This document shows, in pieces, positions 10,801 through 20,849 of a stretch of 64,000 bases of DNA; within the stretch, counting starts at the first letter, position 1; the number at the start of each line of letters is the position of its first letter. The notes below the pieces were generated by a model that had not been told where the DNA came from, ran no database searches, and was given only the letters and a program-made list of their open reading frames with translations. This stretch comes from Dactylorhiza incarnata (lineage: Eukaryota > Streptophyta > Magnoliopsida > Asparagales > Orchidaceae): assembly GCA_033032865.1 (NCBI GenBank), contig JAWHQI010000148.1:3553501-3617500 (forward strand). The letters run 5' to 3'. The translations under genes and the position numbers were made by a program.

Positions 10801-11700
10801 ACCCTGCCAACTGCATATGCAATATCTGGCCTTGTGATCGTCAAGTATATCAAGCTTCCGACCAAAGCCCGGAACACCAAAGGATTGGTAAGAACCTTCC
10901 CTTCATTTCGCCGAAGATGAACTCCAACCTCCAGTGGAGTAGAGCTGCTCTTCCCCCCTTCCATGCCGAATCTCTTCACGATTCGATCCGCATAACCTTT
11001 TTGGGAAACGAGCATACCGCTTTCATTCCTCTACACTTCGAGCCCAAGGAAATGGTGGAGCTCGCCCAAATCCTTCATCTCGAATCTGATAGCTCGCTCA
11101 ACACGAAGCCTAGCTACCTCCACTTCAGAATTCCCCGTGACGATCATATCGTCAATGTACAGCAGCACCAAGACTTGAAGCTCCCCCATCTTCCTTACGA
11201 ATAAGCTTGAATCTGAATCAGAAGCAAAATATCCGCAGAACTGGAGGTATTCTGCGATCTTCCCGTACCACGCCCGAGGCGCTTGCTTCAAGCCGTAAAG
11301 AGCCTTCTTGAGCTTGCAAACATATCTTGGGTGCTCTTCAGATAAATAACTAGGTGGCTGATCTATGAAGATATCCTTGTCAATCTCGCCATATAAGAAA
11401 GCATTCTTCATGTCGAGTTGCCAAATCTTCCATCCTTGGCAAGCTGCCAATGCGATCACCACCCGGACCGAAGTCATCTTGGCAACGGGGCTAAATGTTT
11501 CTTCAAAATCCTCCCCATATTTCTAAGAGAAACCTCGAGCTACAAGACGAACCTTGTACCGCTCAATACTTCCATCATCCTTCTTGTTCAATTTGAAAAC
11601 CCACTTGCAAGTCACCGGAGTAACTCCCTCAACCCTAGGCACCAAGTCCCAATTCTCATTCTTCCTAAGGGCAGCCATCTCTTCATCCATGGCTCCTTCC
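10801..11700 (-). pseudogene. Element C reverse transcriptase
   Basis: RT copies the genomic RNA into cDNA. Seen in order on the minus strand: MDEEMAALRKNENW, CKWVFKLNKK, the DMKNAFLYGE block (first catalytic Asp), [14 protein letters not shown] and LYIDDMIVTG (catalytic YIDD pair), then the connection region GSLIYLTITRPDIAYAVG. Two in-frame stops (CTA on the plus strand at 11523-11525 and 11031-11033) replace expected Gln codons (S-stop-KYGEDF and EV-stop-RNESG). Otherwise the frame is intact. Confidence 0.9.
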
Positions 11701-13058
11701 CACTCCTTGACTCCAACGGCGTTTTTATAACAAGATGGCTCTCTCTCATCCAGGGGACCTGCGAAGAAATATGAGACAAAGCTCACCAAGTTCCTGCTCA
11801 TATACCGATCAGGTGGATTAATGGTCCTCTTGGACCTCCTCAGAGCTTGACTCTGAACCACCTCTTCAATTCCAGCTTCTGGACTGGCTCTTCTTTCAGG
11901 TAAACATGGACCATCGCTCCCCCTGCTTACAGAACCTGAAGCACCTGATCCAGAGCTAGAAATACCAGGAGCACCTGGAGAAACAGTCAACTTCACCAGA
12001 ACTTCCTGTGCAGCTTCTACAGGTCCACCATCTACCATGCTTCCTTGTAAGTCAACAGAAGAGCTACCTTGGTATGACGTCAGCTTGTCAAATACCACAT
12101 CCCTAGAGACCACATATCTCTGTGTCTCAGGATCCATGCATCTCCACCCTTTCTTCCGGTCATCATAATCGACGAAGACTAGCTTCCTTTCTTTCGCATC
12201 TGGCTTCGTTTGAAGGGCATCTGGAACATGCACATAGCAGGTAGAACCAAACACTCGAAAGTGTTCCACGCTTGTCTTCTCCTTGAACATCAACTCATGA
12301 GGGTTCTTCATGTTGATGGTACTGAGAGGCATCCGATTGATAACATATGCCGCACAAGACATTCCCTCTGCCTAGAAGGACTTTAGGATACTCTTGGCAT
12401 GAAGCCAACATTTGCAGGTCTCCGTCAGATGACGGATCTTCCGCACTGCAACTCCGTTTTGTTGTGGAGTGTGAGCATAAGAAAGCTCCCATTGGATGCC
12501 ATGCTTCCTACAAAAGTTAAAGAAAGCCTTGGAGGTGAACTCCCCTCCGTTGTCAGTTCTGAACCTCTTGACCCGCAGGTTAAGCCGACCTTCCACTAGC
12601 TCCTTGAACTCCACAAACCTCTCGAACGCCTCCGACTTCTCCTTTAGAAAATATTCCCAAGTATATCTGGTGAAGTCATCAACCAAAATCAGCATATACC
12701 TGCTACCTCCAAGACTGGCAGTGTGGGTAGGTCCAAACAGATCACCATGGATGCACTCCAATGGTCTTTTACATCTGCTTTGTGATTTGTCAAATGGAAG
12801 ACGTTGAGCCTTACCAAACTGACAACCTGCACAAATATGAACATCCCCGAAAGATGACAAGCTAGGCAGACCTTTCACCAGGCCTCTTCCCGCCATAGCT
12901 TTCAACTTATCCATCCCAACATGCCCAAGTTTTTCATGCCAGATAGCAGCGCTGTCATTAGCCCTCATCTTATCAACATAAGAACTTGTTGAAAGAACAA
13001 ACAAGTCCTTCACCCGTCTCCCAACATGAGTGGCCTCAGCTTTCACAGCTGAAACATT
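11701..13058 (-). pseudogene. Element C integrase and linker to RT
   Basis: Integrase joins the cDNA to host DNA. The zinc-binding region (HEKLGHVGMDKLKAM and CAGCQFGKA) is followed by the core with IHGDLFGPT (Asp) and RTDNGGEF (Asp). The expected catalytic Glu in the QNGVAERK block is Val here (GTG, plus positions 12444-12446), so the enzyme would be dead even without the stops. A stop at 12372-12374 replaces the Trp of the usual KSFWAE block, and another at about 13059-13061 separates it from protease. The C-terminal part is Ser/Pro-rich as usual for copia. Confidence 0.9.
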
Positions 13059-13390
13059 TCAGAGAAATTTTACTTCTGTTGGACCGAACAGAACGTGATA
13101 GCCAGCATCCACCGCATTGGTCACCGAGAAGAGGTTCTTCTTCATCCCCGGAACATGATAGAAACTCTTCAACGTAAGAGTACCTCTATCATCGTTCAAT
13201 GAAACCACACCCTCCTTCTCAACCGCATGAATAGTATCATCAGCCGTAATGATAGCGTCATTACCTGTATATACCTGCAAAGAAGAGAACTTTGACTCAT
13301 CCCCGGTGAGTTGATGACCATACCCAGAGTCCACTATCCAATCATCTTGATAGTTGATGGAAGCCATGGCCTGAACACACGTGCCCGTCA
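13059..13390 (-). pseudogene. Element C aspartic protease
   Basis: The protease that would process the Gag-Pol polyprotein. WIVDSGYGHQLTGDESKF holds the D-S-G active site, but the usual DSGCGHHLTG is altered at two residues (Tyr for Cys, Gln for His) compared with the related copy in element F. It continues in the same frame as gag upstream and integrase downstream. Confidence 0.88.
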
Positions 13391-14282
13391 TGAATGCACC
13401 TCCACCACCCCAACTACCTTCAGAATTGGAACTAGACTCCTCCTTCCCTGCAGCATGCCCTGGCTGAGGATTGACCTTGCAGTCTCTTTTGAAATGACCA
13501 AGCTTGTTGCACCTGAAGCATCTAGGTCCTTCCTGCTTCTTCCCATCACGCTTAGGATCATAGCTCCTCTCCTGCTAATATGAAGTAGACGAACCATCAT
13601 CTCCAGATGTCTTCTTCTTCTTGTCCCATCTCTTCTTCTTTCCAGAGAAGAGAACCTCGCCTACTCCCCTAGAGACAGACATCACAGCCATTTGCTTAGC
13701 TAAACTTTCTTGCGAAGCAAGTAAGTTCTCCAGCTCCAGCAACGAAGGCTGATTGGCCCAGCCTTGAACAGAAGTCACAAAGGCCACATAATCCCTCCGC
13801 AAGCCGCGGATTATGTGCCTCTTCAGCTTAGCTTCTGAGATAGGCTCATCCGGGTCCAAAGCCGATATCTCTGCGCAAAGGTTCTTCATCTTCAAGAAGA
13901 ACGTGGAGATAGACAAATCCCCCTGAGTTGCTTTCGCCAACTCATTCTCTAAGAACTATAGCCTAGCTACATTCTTCTTATTGAACAAGCCATCTAAGGC
14001 TGTCCAAATTTCTGCAGCTGATCCACACCCGATGATGTGATCAAACAACTCCGGAATGATAGCTCTCTTGAGAGTGAACTCCGCCTTAGCATTCGTTATC
14101 CTTCAAGCCTTCACGAGCTCAGCATTCCCTTCAATAGGAACAATAGCTTGTCTTTCTTCTCCTCCTACAATCTCCCACAAATCCTCGCCAAGAAGATAGC
14201 TCTCCATGCAAGACTTTCACTTCTTGAAGTTAGTCTGCGTAAGGAGCTCAATACCAAGACCTCTAGCATATGCTCCTTCCAT
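13391..14282 (-). pseudogene. Element C gag
   Basis: Capsid/nucleocapsid protein. The likely ATG is at 14280-14282 (MEGAYARGLGIELL). The core contains EIWTALDGLFNKKN and ISTFFLKMKNLCAEI, then a lysine-rich linker and a single zinc knuckle CFRCNKLGHFKRDC. Four nonsense codons: 14217-14219 and 14103-14105 (Trp in element F), 13956-13958 and 13575-13577 (Gln in F). All four are transitions relative to F. Confidence 0.88.
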
Positions 14283-14353
14283 TGCTATCCCACTAATGGC
14301 TAACCAACTTGAGAAACCCGAGAGAAGTATCAGCAATCAACCTCAGCAACCTC

Positions 14354-14365
14354 GCTCTGATACCA
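14354..14365 (-). promoter_or_regulatory. Primer-binding site of element C
   Basis: On the minus strand TGGTATCAGAGC, an exact tRNA-Met complement, directly abutting the 5' LTR at 14366. Confidence 0.95.
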
Positions 14366-15505
14366 TATTAAAAAACTTGAGGTCCGGAGATGAAGTAAAA
14401 AATGCGGAATCACTTCACAAAACCTTTCACAAGTGTAGCACAACAATGACAATGGGAAGACCGAATAGTGCTATGATATTAACTATCTCTTTACAAAGCG
14501 AGGTATACATGGCGAGGCATGATTCATAAGAATCACGGAGGAGAGAAACACAAAACACAAAGGTAAACAAGCTGCAGCGAACTGACAATTTGAGACCTCC
14601 AGACCGCGCGAACAGACAATCCAGACAGAAGCTCCTGAGACTGCGCGAATAGAGTACAAGCCGCACCTGCCAGACCGCAACCACAGACCGCCGACCTGCT
14701 GCTTTATTCCTCTGGTGAAAAACAAATAGTTTGCCCTTCTTGATCACCCAGACTGTACGATCTTGATCACAGAAGAAACCCGCGAACTCTGAACAAGGAA
14801 ACTGCTATCTGCAACAGACCGCGACTTAAGACCGCCTGGTCACTTAAGACCTCCTGATCAACTGAATTCGCTGCACCAGATCAAGAACACCTAAACACAG
14901 TCTGCCCCAACTGGTTTATTCAAAGCTGGAAGAAAGGAAACAAGCTGACCGTGAGCTGCTAGCTGCTAACCTGCGAACACACAAACCAGTCAGAAAAAAT
15001 CTCAAACCGCACGACCTCAGAATGAGACCGGCACAATCAAGCCAACTTTGGTTCTTACAGTTCTCATTATTAATGACGGGCCCTGCACCCCCTATTTATA
15101 GGCAAGTAGACGGATGTCATCACCGCACAAACTGGGATACAATTACCGCCCATCAGATTGCGAGCGGTCTCGCAAAGCCGACCGCCCGAGCTCAGCATAA
15201 CTCTCAGCTCTTTATTAAACCTTGCAGTTACAACCAAACCGCTCGGTCTCCGCCGTCTCAACAAGGCAGACCGCCCGGTCTTCTTCCAAAGAAAGCAGAC
15301 CAAGAACATCTGGCCGACTTAGGATAAGTAGCCAAACTAACCCGCGCAAGCCGCCCGGACATATAACGGTCTCCCAGATCAGAACGCCTTAACCAAACCG
15401 CTAAGATAGAACCGACCAGAGAACTAGCGCAGACCGCGCGGTCTTTGAGGTCTCCAATTCGCAGACCGCCCAGCACTACTGCACTTCCACTTCAAAAATT
15501 TAACA
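14366..15505 (-). repeat. Element C 5' LTR
   Basis: Pairs with 9062-10200. The TATA box (minus TATAAATA) is at 15093-15101. The right-hand flank TAGCT (15506-15510) is the second target-site copy. Confidence 0.95.
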
Positions 15506-15631
15506 TAGCTGGGGCATCATCCATCTCATCTTCAGTATCAGCATCTTGATGATCACCCAGATTGTCATCAGCATCAGTATCATGCTCCTCCCCCTCAGAG
15601 AGAGCATCCTTTTCTATTGAGTCCAGGAATG

Positions 15632-15698
15632 CTGGGGCAATTTGTTGGAGTTAGATTGAACTACCTAGAGATTCTAATGATAAGAGTGTTAGATGTAC
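15632..15698 (-). other. Predicted intron 3 of ORF3
   Basis: 67 bp, minus strand GTACATCTAAC to TTGCCCCAG. Phase 1. It contains ATCTAACTCCAACA, a good CTAAC branch site, which matches the equivalent part of intron 2. Removing it keeps the frame open between exons 3 and 4. Confidence 0.65.
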
Positions 15699-15782
15699 CT
15701 GTAACTTCATCTTTCTCTGTAGGTGGCTCTTTTTGTACCTCCCCCTCAGATAGATCAACCTGAATGGATGAGTCCAGGAATT

Positions 15783-15850
15783 CTAGAACAAGAATTGTGG
15801 AGTTAGATTTTATAAGTTTGTAATGTTTAGGTTGGGTTTTTAGGACTTAC
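15783..15850 (-). other. Predicted intron 2 of ORF3
   Basis: 68 bp, minus strand GTAAGTCC to TTCTTGTTCTAG: consensus donor, CTAAC branch site, pyrimidine-rich acceptor. Phase 1. Exon 3 begins with a FLDS-coding stretch that recurs at the start of exon 4. Confidence 0.7.
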
Positions 15851-16132
15851 CAATAACATGATCTTTTATTGTTGATGACTATTGTGGTTCCTCCCCCTCA
15901 GATGGAGCACTGGATGTTCCTTGTGAAGGTAATGACCACAGGGCTAGTTCATTATCAGGATTGTTTCTTTTTCTTTCTTCAAGATTGAAGATAAATGTGC
16001 CAATCTTACCTTGTAGATTCTGAGGTGATGGTCTTGTGTCCTCATCAGCATCATTGATTTTTGTAATATCAATTGGGGATGGTTCTTGTTGATTCTCCCC
16101 CTCAGTTGGGTCACTCATTTGTCCTTGAGGAA

Positions 16133-16231
16133 CTATGGTCCACATTATTCAAATGTCAGAATTGACAACCTAATTGGTTGGTTATTATCTATTAATTTAA
16201 TGAGAGGTTTGAGTTTTCAAGGAGTAGTTAC
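16133..16231 (-). other. Predicted intron 1 of ORF3
   Basis: 99 bp, minus strand GTAACTACTCC to GGACCATAG, AT-rich, with TTCTGAC as a candidate branch site. Phase 1. Joining the exons links the frame ending NIPPG to the frame beginning VPQGQM without a stop. Confidence 0.6.
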
Positions 16232-17137
16232 CAGGTGGAATGTTTGTGCCCAGCTGCTGTGGATGGAGAATGTATTCCTGTGGAGCATTCTTGGCAAAGG
16301 GGCTTTGGGATTTATCACCACCATCATCACCTTTATCTGAGGTGTCAGACTCAGAACTTGACAATATCAGCCTAGTTTTCTTAGGGGATTTGGTAGTTGA
16401 TTTCTCTTTTCCTTTAACCTCAGAGGGCTGACTCATGGGTAGCACCCTTGTAAACCTGTCTAATGTTTTGATGTCCGTTCTCTTGAGATAATGAAGGTTC
16501 ACTCCTTGGAGTTGTTGAACTTGTCAGGGTAAGAGTGGATGAGATACAGGGACATGATTCTCCCCAAATTGGGAGCTTGCAAGCATTCCTTGATCCTTTG
16601 GAAGATCACTACTCCCCAAGCTGTTTTTCTTTTGAGTATAATCTTGGCCATGATGTCAAACATATATTGTGAGATGGTGTCATGGGATCCAGGTTTGCAG
16701 AGTAGTGATTTTCCCATAATGTCTGATAACAGCTTCCCCCTCTGATTGAAGAATTCCCTTTTTAATGATCCAATCTTGGCATCATTATATTTTATCCATT
16801 TCAATGCTATCTTCTTGTCCTTCTCAGAGATTTCTTCTTCCTCACTTGAGCTGCGGGAAGGAAGATGAAGGGCTTTCCCTATCTTGGCTGGGGTTACTTT
16901 TATCCTCTCTTCTCCTATCTTGGATTTGATGGATGACTTGGAGGAGGATAATCTGGCATTGTTGAACCATTCTAGAACTTCAGTTCTGAGAATGGGGCTT
17001 GGTTCAGAGAGAAGGAATTCTAATCCTTGGTCTTCAAGGAGTTGAATCACTCCCTTAATATCTTTAGAAGCATGGGCAAAGCCATTCCTTACAATCTCAT
17101 ATCCTTCAAGAAGATCTTTAGAGCTTTTGGGAGCCAT

Positions 17138-17634
17138 TGTTATTGTAGACGAATGCGCTGGGACGGAAGAGATGGTGATTCATCTTGGCGGCTGGAAGAG
17201 AAGGTTTGTGTGCCTTTCACTAAGCAGATTGGCTATTTATTAGGTAAAATTAAACCTAGTAATTAAATTTAATTGCTCTTATAATTGTAAGTGTAAATGG
17301 GTCAATTGGGGTTGCACTTAGACAATTTATAATGAATCCAACCCGTCTCAGCGGAACCGCTGGTACGGTGACCTATCCGCTGGGACAGAACGATATCATC
17401 CGCTAGGACAGATTTGGCCGTCTCAGCGGTTCAGCTGAGACTTTTCCCAGCTGTCTCAGCGGCTCAGCTGAAACAGACTATTCTGTTTAAGCTGATCTTA
17501 CTACTTTAAAATCATTTGAGATATGATTATTTGAAGGCCTAACCATGTCACTATTAGAGTTGTTGTGATAATACATGAAGTTACAACAAAACATGCATAA
17601 TCTCATTCATGATTGAAAGAGAAAAGTATTTACA
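17138..17634 (-). promoter_or_regulatory. Candidate internal promoter of ORF3 with U3-like palindromes
   Basis: This noncoding spacer separates the pol end from ORF3. At 17342-17475 it has a cluster of CTCAGCGG...CCGCTGAG type palindromes. Bases 17420-17442 are identical to 24512-24534 in the 5' LTR U3. A TATA-like box (minus CTAATAAATAGCC) lies at 17231-17243, about 95 bp before the ATG. I infer an internal promoter; transcription is not shown. Confidence 0.55.
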
Positions 17635-18100
17635 TTATTCAACATTCAACATTCCTAGTTCAATTTTGAAAGAATTAAACTTGGCCTCATCCAATGACTT
17701 TGTAAAGATATCAGCAACTTGATTGTCATTGGTGACAAATTCAAGGCAGATATCTTTACATTCAACATGTTCTCTTATGAAATGATACCTTATCTCTATG
17801 TGTTTGGTCCTGCTATGTGAGACAGGATTTTTAGTAATAGAGATAGCACTAAATGAGTCGCAATAAAGAGGAGACTCACTTACCTTGAGGTTGTAGTCCT
17901 CTAGCTGGTATTGAATCCATAATAGCTGTGCACAACAGCTCCCTACAGTAATGTATTCAGACTCGGCAGTGGAAATAGCCACACTTGTCTGCTTTTTGCT
18001 GCTCCATGATATCAACCTTCTTCCTAGGAATTGACAAGTGTCACTTATGCTTTTCCTATCTTCTTAGCAACCTGCAAAATCTGCATCTGAAAATCATGTT
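17635..18100 (-). pseudogene. Element A RNase H domain
   Basis: Motifs in order: FSDADFAG (first Asp), STAESEY (Glu), LYCDSFSAI (Asp), then the terminal HIEIRYHFIREHV and VADIFTKSL. Its last codon is near 17635. A stop lies shortly after DADFAGC (about 18064). It follows RT in the same frame. Function is removal of template RNA during reverse transcription. Confidence 0.88.
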
Positions 18101-19200
18101 AGTTCAAAATCATTGTTCTTTGGGTACCAAAGGCCAAGATGTAGGCTTCCTTTAAGGTATCTCAAAATCCTCTTTGCAGCTAAGTAGTGAGATTCCTTAG
18201 GACATGCCTGGTACCTAGCACACACACATGTAGCATACATAATATCTGGTCTACTAGCAGTTAAATATAACAGGGATCCAATGATGCACCTGTACATGGA
18301 TTCATCAAAGGCCTTGCCCTTCTCATCCTTATCCAGGGAAATGTTGGACCACATAGGAGTTTTCATGGTGGAAGCTGATTCCATCCCAAACTTCTTGATG
18401 AGCTCCCTAGTGTACTTTGTCTGAGAGATGAATATACCTTCATCAGATTGTTTCACTTAGAGGCCTAAAAAGTACTTGAGCTCTCTCATACTGCTCATCT
18501 CAAACTCCCCCTACATTAGGTTGGCAAACCTTTTGTAGAGGTTGTCATCAGTAGACCCAAATATTATGTCATCAACATATATTTGGACTAGGAGACACTT
18601 GCCCCTTGTTTCCCTAAGAAACAATGTACTATCTATCTTTCCTATCAAGAACTTATTCTTGATGAGAAAGCTAGACAAGGTCTCATACCAAGCCCTGATG
18701 GCTTGCTTTAAACCATAAAGAGCTTTCCTGAGTAAATATACATGATTAGAAAGGGTTGGATGCAGAAAACCTGATGGTTGTTCAACATATACCTCTTCCT
18801 TCAAATCACCATTAAGGAAGGATGACTTGACATCCATTTGATACACTTTGAACCCCTTGTGGGCAGCATAGGCAAGAAATAGCCTAATTGCTTCTAACCT
18901 TGCAACTGGGGCAAAGGTTTGATCAAAGTCTATTCCTTCTTCCTGTCTATATCCCTTAGCAACTAACATTGCCTTATTCTTTATGATTGTGCCATTTTCA
19001 TCTAACTTGTTCCTGTAAATCCATTTTGTGCCAATGATATTGTGTCCTTGAGGTTTTGGTACCAACTTCCATACCTTGCATCTCTTGAATTGTAGGAGTT
19101 CTTCTTCCATAGCTTGAATCTAAAAGGTGTCTTAGTTGGCTTCTTCAAACTTCTTGGGCTCCATTTGTGATAGGAAGCTCAAGAATAGGGCCTCATTATG
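18101..19200 (-). pseudogene. Element A reverse transcriptase
   Basis: From [20 protein letters not shown] (ATG 19108-19110): [27 protein letters not shown], the [12 protein letters not shown] block (catalytic Asp), [15 protein letters not shown] and YVDDIIFGS (catalytic YVDD), then LIKKFGMESASTMKTP and GSLLYLTASRPDIMYA. Stops near 18511 and 18460 and upstream of 19110 break the frame. The motif set is that of Sirevirus-type copia RT. Confidence 0.9.
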
Positions 19201-20345
19201 AGCCATGCTTCTGGTTAATACACCTTAATTCTGATCTCCAATTATCTGTTCTCTTGGATGATCCCTTAGATGTCTTACAGTTGTAGGCAGTCTGTCCTCA
19301 GCTTGTTGTGTTGTTTCTGCTGGTTCAGTAGTGTCTTCATCAGCATTTAGCAGTGACTTCTTCCTCTTCAGGTATGGCAACATCAGAATAAGCTTTGTTA
19401 CTGCTGGGTGTGTCTTGTATAGACATCCTTTCCAAGTCCTTTTCATTTCCTGTCAAGATAGAAGAACTAGACCATCCCTTATATATTAGGCTGGTCTCAT
19501 CAAATACTACATGCATAGACTCCTCTACAACATGAGTTTTCTTTTTATACACTCTATATGCTCTACTATATGAGTTATTTCCCACAAGAACCCCCACATT
19601 GCATTTCTTTGAAAACTTTGTTAATTGATATTTTCCATTGTTTAAAATGTAGCATTTGGAGCCAAAGATTCTAAAGTATGAAATTGTAGGTTGTTTGCCT
19701 TTCAGAATCTCTTAGAGGGTTATTCCATGAACCTTATTGATGGAAGCTCTATTGAGAACATAACATGCAATATTGACTGCCTCAGCCCAGAAGTATTTTG
19801 GGAGTGAGGAGTCACTAAGCAGTGTTCTCCCAGCCTCTATCAAGATCCTATTCCTCCTCTCAGCCACACCATTTTGTTGTGGAGCCCTTGGGGAGGAGAA
19901 CTCTTGGGTGATACCATATTCTTGACAAAACCTTGTCATAGCTTCAGATTGAAACTCTGTGCCATGGTCAATCCTAGTCCTGACCACAGCACATTGCAAG
20001 TCATTCTGAATTGCTTTGACATGAGTTATAAATACATTCAAAGTATCAGACTTGTTCTTAAGGAAGAATACCCATGTATATTTTGAGTGATCATCAACAA
20101 TCACCAAAGTATACAACTTCCCACCTAGGCTCTGAATTGGCAATGGACCAAACAAGTCCATATGCAAGAGATAAAGACATCTTTCAGTGTATTTGGAGCC
20201 AATACTTTTAAAGGTGGTCCTTGTTTGCTTACCCATTTGGCAAGCATGATAGGGACCACTTTTAATACATTTTAAATTGGGACTATTCCTAACAAGATTT
20301 TTAGAGAATAATCTATACATTGTCTTGTAGTTAATGTGAGCAAGT
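19201..20345 (-). pseudogene. Element A integrase
   Basis: HMDLFGPLPIQSLGG (first Asp), VRTRIDHGTEF (second Asp) and QQNGVAERRNR (Glu, 35 residues after the second Asp) give a complete D,D35E core, unlike element C. The C-terminal region has SYSRAYRVYKKKTHVVEES and HVVFDE. A frameshift between about 19446 and 19597 and stops near 19712 and 19225 separate it from RT. Confidence 0.9.
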
Positions 20346-20849
20346 CTCGTATGTCAATTAACACAAAGAGGCTCATTCTCATTAGCCATAAGACACACTG
20401 ATGAAACAAAATTACTGCAAATAAAATCTAAGCAATAAACATTCCCACTCCTAGTGCCTGAGAGAGTGGACTCCAAGTCATTAGACTTTTTGATCAAGCA
20501 CTTGTCATTGTGGAATTCAATGACATAGCCTAGATCACATAGTTGACTTATGCTTACTAGGTTGTGTTGCGACTATGCCATTGGAGATCATACCACTGTG
20601 ATTGAGACTATGCCATTGGAGATCAACTACCCTTGTGATTGAGACTATGCCATTGGAGATCATACCATATCCTTTGGTGATTCCTTTTTCAGACCCCCCC
20701 CCCCCCCCCAAAGATAACTTTGGGTCCATTCTTCACAGCCTTGTAGTCATGTAGAAGATTCCTTGTTCCTATCATGTGTCTTGAGCACCCACTGTCCAAG
20801 TACCAAATTTGGTTGAGGCTGGAACTTGAACTATCCTGCAAGAAGGAGT
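20346..20849 (-). pseudogene. Element A protease region, degraded
   Basis: Lies between the gag terminus (GPKTVWAPNGN) and integrase, where the aspartic protease belongs. Only short open stretches remain. A local triplication of about 50 bp (GACTATGCCATTGGAGATCA at about 20570-20660) and a 17-base C run (about 20694-20710) disrupt it. I cannot see an intact D-S-G motif in frame. Confidence 0.6.

Larger units (their letters stand above)
9062..15505 (-). mobile_element. Element C: complete Ty1/copia retrotransposon, inactivated
   Basis: Two LTRs of 1139 and 1140 bp (9062-10200 and 14366-15505) bound a 4.2-kb interior with gag, protease, integrase, RT and RNase H on the minus strand. The target duplication TAGCT is at 9057-9061 and 15506-15510. 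The primer site abuts the 5' LTR. Nearly all of gag-pol stays in one frame but is interrupted by eight nonsense codons and one frameshift. Elements F (both copies) belong to the same family. Confidence 0.95.
15506..17137 (-). pseudogene. Element A ORF3, exons 1 to 4 (proximal part), intron-containing accessory gene
   Basis: Starts at ATG 17135-17137 (MAPKSSKDLLEGYE). Exon 1 (16232-17137) encodes an approximately 210-residue globular region (VLEWFNNARLS, KWIKYNDAKIGSLKREFF, LYLIHSYPDKF) resembling, from memory, the plant transposon-protein domain seen in env-like ORFs, followed by a Ser/Lys-rich acidic linker. A one-base loss near 16520 shifts the frame. Exon 2 is 15851-16132 (94 codons), exon 3 is 15699-15782 (28 codons), exon 4 starts at 15631 and continues in frame beyond element C to 7699. 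Exons 2-4 carry SEGE motifs and acidic residues. One in-frame TAG sits at 15879-15881. Product unknown; total coding length would be roughly 900 residues. Confidence 0.7.

Noticed and set aside
14354..14365. tRNA-like words TGGTATCAGAGC at several places
   Set aside because: They are 12-base primer-binding sites next to LTRs, not tRNA genes; no cloverleaf surrounds them.
20535..20729. Small glycine-rich ORF on the minus strand
   Set aside because: Generated by the poly-C run and a local repeat in the degraded protease region.
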